From the NCBI RefSeq assembly GCF_901709675.1, contig NC_051095.1, positions 23,510,456-23,574,455 on the forward strand: 64,000 nucleotides of DNA, given 5' to 3'. Of this stretch, positions 57,109 to 64,000 are shown one piece after another. The DNA comes from Syngnathus acus. Taxonomy: Eukaryota > Chordata > Actinopteri > Syngnathiformes > Syngnathidae. Below the pieces are notes generated by a model. It saw only the letters and a program-made list of their open reading frames with translations. It made no database searches and had not been told where the DNA came from. Numbering within the stretch: the stretch's first letter is position 1; every line of letters starts with the position of its first letter. A program made the position numbers and the translations under genes.

Positions 57109-58540
57109 TGACTAATCAGTCTGACAAAATGACATTTCAAGACTCAGAGCCGGTCCAAACTAAATAACAACAGGAACAACTGTTACTCACCAACACAAAA
57201 GCCACAATATGAAGAGCAAAAAAGTGAATGGAAACCACTCTGAAAGTGGTTTGAGTTTCAACTTCTTATCCATGCCAAGAATTTTTGTACTGAAACATAA
57301 TTAAATTAAATAATAACCATCTACTACTCGATTCCACATGTCCTTTTACAGATAAACCTACAGAACATAATTTACGTTTGCTAATGTGTTTACTAATCAC
57401 TGTAATCCATAAACCAAAGAAACAACACACTTGCATCAGTAAACTCAACCTATACAAATTCATGAACCATATCACAACTGTCAGGTCTAAGTACCATAAG
57501 ACATTATTTTATACACTGAAAGATTAGCTAAGGGATGTTTGAGAATATTTGCCATTTTTCACATGTCCTGTGTTGTTAGTCACCTAAATGTTGAACAGAG
57601 GGTGTGATTTACCGAAGTCAAATTCCTTGTTTGGCACGCTCAAACATGGCGAATAAAAACTCTTGAATCTTGAATCTTATGTGGTGCGAGGCCTTGGCCG
57701 GTTCGTGACTCCAGCAGTTAGGTTGCAGTCTATCCTGCTCCTCCTCAGCCGGTTGGCAGCTGGTTGGCTGACTCGTCCTTGGTGAGATATCTCAAAGCGT
57801 GTTGAGTGTCGTTTTCCTGTGGAACAATGCAACTTTCTTGCTAATTTTCACACAATACTAATATTGAGTAAATATGGGATAATTTATATGCAACTACTTC
57901 AACAGATATGTCTTTTCTGTAACACTTAAAGACAAACAGTCTCGATCAACAACAATCCATAGAGTACTTTTTCAGGTGTGAGGGAGCTCTGCTCATAGCT
58001 AGTGAGATAAGAAAGGAAGGGAGTTAAAGGAACTCTCTGGAGCTAGACAGAGAGCTTTGTTGAAGCAAGGGACTCCCAACTCGTAAATTATGAGGCCCTT
58101 GGTCAGGCCAACCATCTAATTATTCCAACAACAACACTAAATCACTTGGACCAACACTTATTAGAAACCATTCGACATACCCATCTACTACAATAACTAA
58201 AATATACAAAGTGGATCACATCTAATACTTATCAATGCATACATTTCTTGGAGATGTCTGAACCTTTTCTGAGTAACTCATTCCTTCCATTGAATAGCAT
58301 AAACGATGTTAGTTCTAACTAGGTAAGCAACTCATGGTTCTCTGAAAATAAAATGGCCTTTCAATGAGTATGGGGCTTAGGCTTGAAATATTACTGCATA
58401 TGAATGAGATCATTAAACCAGAAGAAACAAGAACAATGTGTTAGTGTGAAAGTAAACATGAATGCAATCCACAGAGGAGTGAATATGCTGAGGTGGAAGT
58501 GACAAAAGGTCGCTTACTGACGTAGCTGGAATGCAGTTCC
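57109..58540. other. il12b upstream region
   Basis: Contains a retroposon-like tail 'gaataaaaactcttgaatct' near 57652. Otherwise no repeats or genes recognised. It is the 5' flank of il12b. Confidence 0.45.
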
Positions 58541-58638
58541 TCAGGAATTTTCGGAGAAGTTTGTCAATGAAAGGTCACTTGACGATATATAAGAGTGAGC
58601 GGACAATTGCCATAAATGCCTCTGACATCAAAAGTAAG
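58518..58638 (+). promoter_or_regulatory. il12b: il12b core promoter and untranslated exon 1
   Basis: A TATA box, tatataag, is at 58586-58593. Upstream are 'tgacgta' near 58518 (AP-1/CRE-like) and 'ggaattttcg' at 58544-58553, one step from an NF-kB consensus; mammalian IL12B promoters use such sites. About 25-30 bp after the TATA box a short exon would begin and end at 58638, aag before gtaaga, a good splice donor. An untranslated first exon with the ATG in exon 2 is the known IL12B arrangement. The start site is inferred. Confidence 0.55.
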
Positions 58639-58910
58639 GTAAGATGCCACTCATGATAAGATTGAATAAATGTAGCACAAAACCTGACTGTCTAGCGCTC
58701 TAGACAATGCAGTTGTCTTACTTTATCTATTAGCTCATTATTATTATTGACATTGACAGTAATTGGTTGGACTGAAGTTATTTCTTTGGACCATAGCTAG
58801 TTATTCACAGAAGCAGCGATATTTAGTTTATTGAAGGGCACACTATTAAAAAAGACATGCACTCCAGGTAGTATATCTTTTTGTGGTAAAGATCTCACCT
58901 TTCCATCCAG

Positions 58911-59062
58911 ATGAACGCAATCGATTTCTGTCTTCTGTGTGCTTTTCTACACGTGGGTTATCAGAACCCACAGGGCTCCTGGACGCTCCAACCTAACAGT
59001 AGGTTTGATCACCACGGAAATACTTCAGGTGAAAGTTCAAGTGATCTCTCCTTACTAATTGG

Positions 59063-59155
<93 letters not shown>

Positions 59156-61005
59156 TTTTCAATTTAGTTTTGGTTTTGAACGTAAATGGTTCACGCAGCC
59201 AACAAGCCCTCAAGTGCCTGCACTCAGCAGCGGGATTCTTGAATGGCGATGACAAGGATATTTTGTGGAAGAAGAACGATAAAGAAAAGGCACAGAGGGG
59301 TAATTCATACCTGGTACAGCTCGAGGAGAGTTTGGGAGGAGGCCGCTACAGCTGCCACAGCTCAAATGGATCTCTTCTCAATTACACTGATGTCCTTATT
59401 CAAGAGGACTTCACCAAGAAGAGGAAGATTCTGATGAAAACTGACTTGGGTGAGTCACTTGTTAACGAGTGCAGTATTGCAAGATGTCAAGAGAGTATTT
59501 CAACTCACCTGAAATGTTTGTGTTGGTATGTCTCCATATGTGTAGCCGAATATTTAAAGTGCACTACTCAGAATTTCGAGGGAGCGTTCAGATGCTCTTG
59601 GATCTGGGACAGGATGCGTGTTGGAAAAGTAGCACTCATCGAAACTGGACGGTAAGCTCATACACTGAAGCCCTGTTTCCTGCGTCACTGTCAAATAATA
59701 ATAACACACTACATAGACTCACTGCAGTGCTGAAAGGAACAGCCAGAAAGACTTGTTTTTTTAAAAAGCTAGAATATACTTCTGAAATCAAGGGTGCTTT
59801 TTTTTTATTCAGTTCTACATGAAAGTACTTATAAATGATGAAGAATGAGTGATGCTAAAAGACCTTGGCAAAATGATGAAAGTTGTGAGAAAAATGTTGA
59901 CTACAGAATTCTTATGTTCTACTTATTCAGAGGCAGAGCTGTTGAGTGTTCTCCTGACGCCAGTGGTCAGCACTGGACGTGCGCCTCTACTGAGAGTCAC
60001 ATCAGCTGCTCAGTAGACGACAGCGGAGACGGGATCTCCTGCGTGGACAAGCAGTACTGCCCATTTGCGGAGGAGAAACACAAATACTTCTTCACAGTCT
60101 ATTTTAGGACGGAACATTTCCTGCTGGAGAGCTACTCCAAACAATTCTATGTGTCTGAAATTGGTAATTGTCTTTTGTTTGCAAGACCTCCTAATGCTCT
60201 CCCTGACACATTTTTTTTTAAATCACCCTGCATTGCGTGATTGTGTACAGTTGCACATCCGGCCTGAAAACGTCAGAATATTATTATTATTAATTAAATA
60301 TAAATACATAATATACATAAATGTGCCAAGAATAACATTGTCGCCATTTTAATGTAACTTTGTATGTTTCGTTTTGTCACTGCCAACTGTAGTAGAAACA
60401 TGCTACAATTTTGCAGTTTAATCATGTGTGCATTTTTTTTCTTCCATCCTGTGCTTTGCTTTAACAGTGAAACCTGACAAAGTGACAATCAGGAAAGTCA
60501 ACCAATCGATGATAGAATTGACTTACCCAGGTTCCTGGAGCAGTCCCCACTCCTTCTTTCCTCTCACCTTCCAGGTTTTACAGAGCAAACATGGGTGTAA
60601 AAACTGTGACAATCCCTGTGATGGGTCTACGGGTGCAAAGGTAAGGATCACATAGCAGCTATAATTCATAAAATGGTTAAGAATGAAAGTAACTGTTTTG
60701 GGAGGTACTGCACAAGGTTTGCAGAAATGTCAGTGAAAGTGCTCTGTTTTTCTGTCAGATGCCAATGGCGGACTCCTCAAGCGCTTGTCTGTTTGAGTTG
60801 GAGAACAATTCCAGGACTGTCTGTGTCCGAGCCAAGGATGCCCTCTACGACTCGCATTGGAGCGAATGGAGCCACCTCAGGTTAGTGTCTTGGAAAGAAG
60901 GGTGAGAATTTTGCATTTTACTCATTCGTTGTTTTGCTGGGTTTTGAACACCCCAAAATACTTATTACTATATTTGTTGACATTTTTGATTCCAGCACAG
61001 ATTGA
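58911..61005 (+). CDS. il12b: Interleukin-12 subunit beta (p40), spliced
   Basis: Secreted p40 chain, which pairs with p35 (IL-12) or p19 (IL-23) to drive T-cell and NK responses. Coding exons: 58911-58998, 59168-59449, 59546-59651, 59931-60163, 60468-60640, 60759-60880, 60996-61005. All introns are GT-AG, phases are consistent (1,1,2,1,0,2), and the product is 337 residues (human is 328). Residues 1-22 are a weak signal peptide. An Ig-like domain follows in exon 3 (cysteines in LKCLHS and YSCHSS, WKKN). Next are two fibronectin-type domains: YLKCTTQNFEGAFRCSW, then AVECSPDASGQHWTC to YCPFAEEKHKYFF, then VKPDKVTIRKV and YPGSWSSPHSFFPLTFQV. The class I receptor motif WSEWS is at residues 328-332. 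The start ATG follows the acceptor 'tttccatccag' directly. Which fish paralogue (a, b or c) is not settled. Intact by eye. Confidence 0.93.
59064..59152 (+). repeat. (tg)n in il12b intron 2
   Basis: 89 bp of perfect tg repeat, over half of the 169-bp intron, ending 15 bp before the acceptor (tttgttttcaatttag). Confidence 0.97.
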
Positions 61006-61138
61006 GAAAGAGGCCAAAAAGTAAACAAGGAAAACGTACCAGCTGAAAACATGTGAAAGAGATGAGAAGGAACACCTGGGTGTCGACAGGAGCAATATTT
61101 ATTAAATTATATATTTCTATTATTGTTTTGGTGTTATG

Positions 61139-61144
61139 AATAAA
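61139..61144 (+). promoter_or_regulatory. il12b: il12b polyadenylation signal
   Basis: aataaa about 135 bp after the stop, followed by 'tgtttgtaatt'. Just upstream, 'caatatttattaaattat' is AU-rich with an ATTTA, typical of short-lived cytokine mRNAs. Confidence 0.75.
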
Positions 61145-61165
61145 ATGTTTGTAATTAAAAATGGT

Positions 61166-61514
61166 CTGCCTAATTAATACACATGTAGTCCTGCACCTTA
61201 GTGATCAAATGCAGTGGGATCATTCTTTTTTACACCACAGTGGGCTTGGTGCTTTAGTGTGCACACTTTAGACATCTGGAGGCAGTCTGATGCAGAGCGT
61301 ACAAATACTATATAATATGGAGACCGTCTTCAGTAGGCTGCAGTTACCGTTCAGTAGTGCTTTGATATACGAATGGGCCAAGTTTTAATTTTTGGGAGAC
61401 AAGCACTGTCATCCCGACAATTTTATGCTGTGTCTCGAGTCCACAAACTCGACATAGGAGCAAATGTACTGTATGTTGACAGTGAACTCAATTCAACTCA
61501 CATCACAAGAAGCA
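61166..61514. other. Unassigned il12b 3' flank
   Basis: 'cagtagtgctttgatatacg' may be the end of a Tigger-type element, but no partner is seen. Nothing else recognised. Confidence 0.35.
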
Positions 61515-61519
61515 GCAGT

Positions 61520-62012
61520 TGTCATGATCGTGTGTCCAGAATGTCGAGCGCCAAAGCAGAAGCAGAAGTAGAACACAAGTAGAAACAGTATGTATTTATT
61601 AAAACAAGGGACCTGGAGAACATGAGCTAACAAAATAATACGAGCGAAAAACTAGGTCAGCAAAAGACTAACGTGGGATAAATCCAACAATTGCAAAACG
61701 CGAACAAAATAACTCAGCCTAATAGGTGACAAAGAAATACAAAATTAACAACGGGTAGTCCTAATCACACAAGAAAGCTATAACTATGTTTAATTACACG
61801 TGAAACCGGAGAACTGGAATTTGGATAACCGTAACAAGAAACAAGGATACGATCAACCAGGACAACTAGCGAAACGCAACAAAATTTCAGCTTCCATCTT
61901 CCCAGCACTTAAATAGCTAGCTAATTGGGGTGCCAAACAGGTGTGTGCTGGAGGCTCCGCCCATCCACCTGGCTCACAACACAGGAAAAGTACTGGACAA
62001 AGGATCGTGACA
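61520..62012 (-). mobile_element. Solo LTR, antisense
   Basis: 493 bp with tgtcatgatcgtg at the left and ggatcgtgaca at the right, and a perfect 5-bp duplication, gcagt (61515-61519 and 62013-62017). On the minus strand a TATA-like tatttaag lies at about 61908-61915 and an aataaa near 61595, in the right order for an LTR. No internal retroviral genes are present. Confidence 0.78.
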
Positions 62013-62017
62013 GCAGT

Positions 62018-62918
62018 TTTGGGCAAATAATGAACAATTCATCAAAAAAGAGGCTTTGAGGTGTTTAATGCCTTTCCCGGTTGAGATTTACTTTAAAGAT
62101 TCACATAAAACAAAGACAGTTATCAGTATATAAAATAACCACAGCTTTGTCTTTGGATTGTCCGCTAAGCTTAGCTTGATGCTAACCAACAATACAAGAT
62201 GCCATTGACATGATAATGGTTCACATTAGTTGTCAGAGTTTCAGTGAGTGTTGTTTTTTTCTCAATGCATTCACACATTTGTGTTTAAATCACCATTGCT
62301 TGAAGCGTTATAACGCCACAACGCTGATGATTTTAGTTAGCCAGTCATTGGCGTTTTGTTTTGTTTGTTAACATTAAGCTCAAGGGACCTTCTTCAGACT
62401 AAGATTTATGATTGTTTCCAATATGAAATGTGAGAATTGTTTTATCTTCAGTTTGTCAGCAAACTTTAACTGCGAAAGGGTGACGCCTCATTTTGGACGA
62501 GTTGTTTGTCATCTACTAATTATCTGCGGGCTGAGGAGTAAATTTCCACAATACAGTGCTTGCATCTCATTTTTTAAAATTATTAATAAAAGAAAAAAAA
62601 CTAACAACTACCGTACTTTTAAGTTGGGTCACTCATGTAGTATGAGTGTCAATGTACATAGATATTTTCTTTCATATTTTGGATCCTGTCACAACTTTCA
62701 ATACTTTATTGAGTTTGCGGATGAAATTATTTCACTGTGTTAGAGATTGATAGCAGTTTCTCATTCTGTTCCTCATTTTCAAACCAGACTGACCAGTGTG
62801 TGACACTTGATGAAAATTCCTCTTACTATTTGCAGCTTCATTTTATATTCTCTGGAAGGGGATGTGGGCTGTGTGGTGTTTTATGAACTGTGTGCAAAAA
62901 GAAACATGAACCATAGTA
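62018..62918. other. Unassigned stretch
   Basis: The 111-codon frame at 62408-62743 has no recognised motif; no gene is called. Confidence 0.4.
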
Positions 62919-62920
62919 AA

Positions 62921-64000
62921 GCTGTCTGTCTGTCTGTCTGCCTGCCTGTCTATCTGTCTGTCTGTGTGTCTATCTCTAGCTAGCCATTAATCTAATATAT
63001 TTTTCTATCTGTATGTCTGTCGGCCTGTCTTCCTGTCTGTCTGTCTATCTCTAACTAGCCATTTAGTTAATATACCGTATTTTTCACACCAAAAGGCTTA
63101 AGGATTATAAGGCGCACCCTCATTGATTTTTTTATTTTAGAAATTATTTCATATATAGGGCGCACCGGATTAAAAGGCGCATAAAATAGAAGCTATACTG
63201 CAACAAACTGAGGTTGACTAGGGTTGGGGTATGCATCCACTAGCCGATAACCAATGAGCCCTCAATTGCGTTTCTCAAACTATCTCCTATAAAATGATCG
63301 GAACTGACTAAAGTTCGATCTAACACCTTGGTACTGCTTACTTATGTTTCCCTTCCATATCGATCCGTAAATTTACTCGAAACATTAACGGAGCAGCCTA
63401 TTTTGAAATGAAATAGCCTCGTGCGTATAGCAGCTATCATTATAGCATTAGCCACCCGCAAACTCCCATGAGCCTCAGCTCGCAGACTCCCATGAGCCTT
63501 AGCAAAGTGTCGTGGCAGCCCCCTTTAAACAATCACGTTTCTCAAACTCTCTCCCATAAAAGTGATCGGAACCAACTAAAGACTGATTTAACACATTGGT
63601 GCTGCTTATTTATGATTCCGTTGGATATTGATCCGTAAACGTACTCAAAAACATTAACGGAACAGCCTATTTTGAAATGAAATAGCCTCGCGGGTACAAC
63701 AGCTATTCAGTGACACTCCTTGACCACGGTTGCCGTAATGCTGGGAAGCGATGCGACCTTGCAATTTACTAGTCGTACTAAAACGTACTGAGACATTTTG
63801 GCAGAGCGCTGTGTACAACCAGTATGGATCAACAAATTAATCAATTGATCCATATAAAAGGCACTCTGCATTATAAGGCGCACTGTGGTTTTTTGAGTAA
63901 ATTTTAAGTTTTTAAGTGCGCCTATTAGTGCGGAAAATACGGTAATCTATTTTTACGTCTGTATGTCTGCCTGCCTGTCTTCCTGTTCGTCTGTCTGTCT
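62921..64000 (+). repeat. (tgtc)n microsatellite split by a MITE
   Basis: tgtc/tgcc/tatc repeats at 62921-63050, interrupted from 63075 to 63942 by MITE A copy 4, resume at 63945 ('ctatttttacgtctgtatgt') to the window end. An internal 'tctagctagccattaatcta' occurs twice. Confidence 0.85.
63075..63942 (-). mobile_element. MITE family A, copy 4 (diverged)
   Basis: Ends ccgtatttttcacacc and gtgcggaaaatacgg with TA on both sides (63073-63074, 63943-63944). It has the internal landmarks of the other copies in reverse, with many more substitutions, and about one extra diverged tandem unit (compare 63265-63420 with 63525-63690). Confidence 0.82.

Noticed and set aside
59059-59655. Long Cys-Val repeat frame running into il12b exons
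   Set aside because: The Cys-Val part is the TG microsatellite in intron 2. The real exon starts at 59168 after an acceptor.

Overview
ORGANISM. This is vertebrate nuclear DNA and almost certainly from a teleost, probably a percomorph-type fish. The evidence is a spliced interleukin-12 p40 gene with GT-AG introns, two Rex3 (RTE-clade) LINEs, L2-type LINEs with tgactt tails, Tc1, hAT, Harbinger and Tigger-like DNA transposons, and a dispersed fish repeat with the core 'gggataggctcc'. Nothing bacterial, archaeal or phage-like is present, and there is no CRISPR array. LAYOUT. 0-13 kb holds several hAT elements with perfect 8-bp target duplications, a Harbinger transposase relic, and a full-length Rex3 LINE (6512-9881) with an unbroken 1058-residue frame, a 14-bp target duplication and a possible HDV-like ribozyme at its 5' end. 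13-21 kb holds a dead Tc1 element, an LTR-like block, an L2 LINE inserted inside an older repeat, another Tc1 relic, a truncated composite MITE and an antisense L2 piece. 21-35 kb is mostly unassigned, with MITEs, one solo LTR, one hAT element and an inverted pair of about 160-bp repeats. 35-41 kb holds a second, 5'-truncated and frameshifted Rex3, antisense L2 copies, and an LTR inserted in the dispersed repeat. 41-58 kb is sparse: MITEs, a mariner relic, a rearranged LTR and nested palindromic elements. 58.5-61.2 kb holds the one host gene I recognise, il12b: TATA box, untranslated first exon, seven coding exons and polyadenylation signal. 61-64 kb holds a solo LTR and a TGTC microsatellite split by a MITE. 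HOW THE PARTS RELATE. Apart from il12b, the window is a layered record of transposition. At least eight insertions sit inside older elements, which gives a relative order of activity. Four copies of one TA-flanked MITE family differ in the number of an internal 251-bp tandem unit. The intact Rex3 is the best candidate for a recently active element. The il12b gene has a long TG repeat close to its second intron's acceptor, which may matter for splicing. LIMITS. Repeat family names come from remembered motifs and visible ends, not database searches. Long stretches in which I could assign nothing are listed as such.
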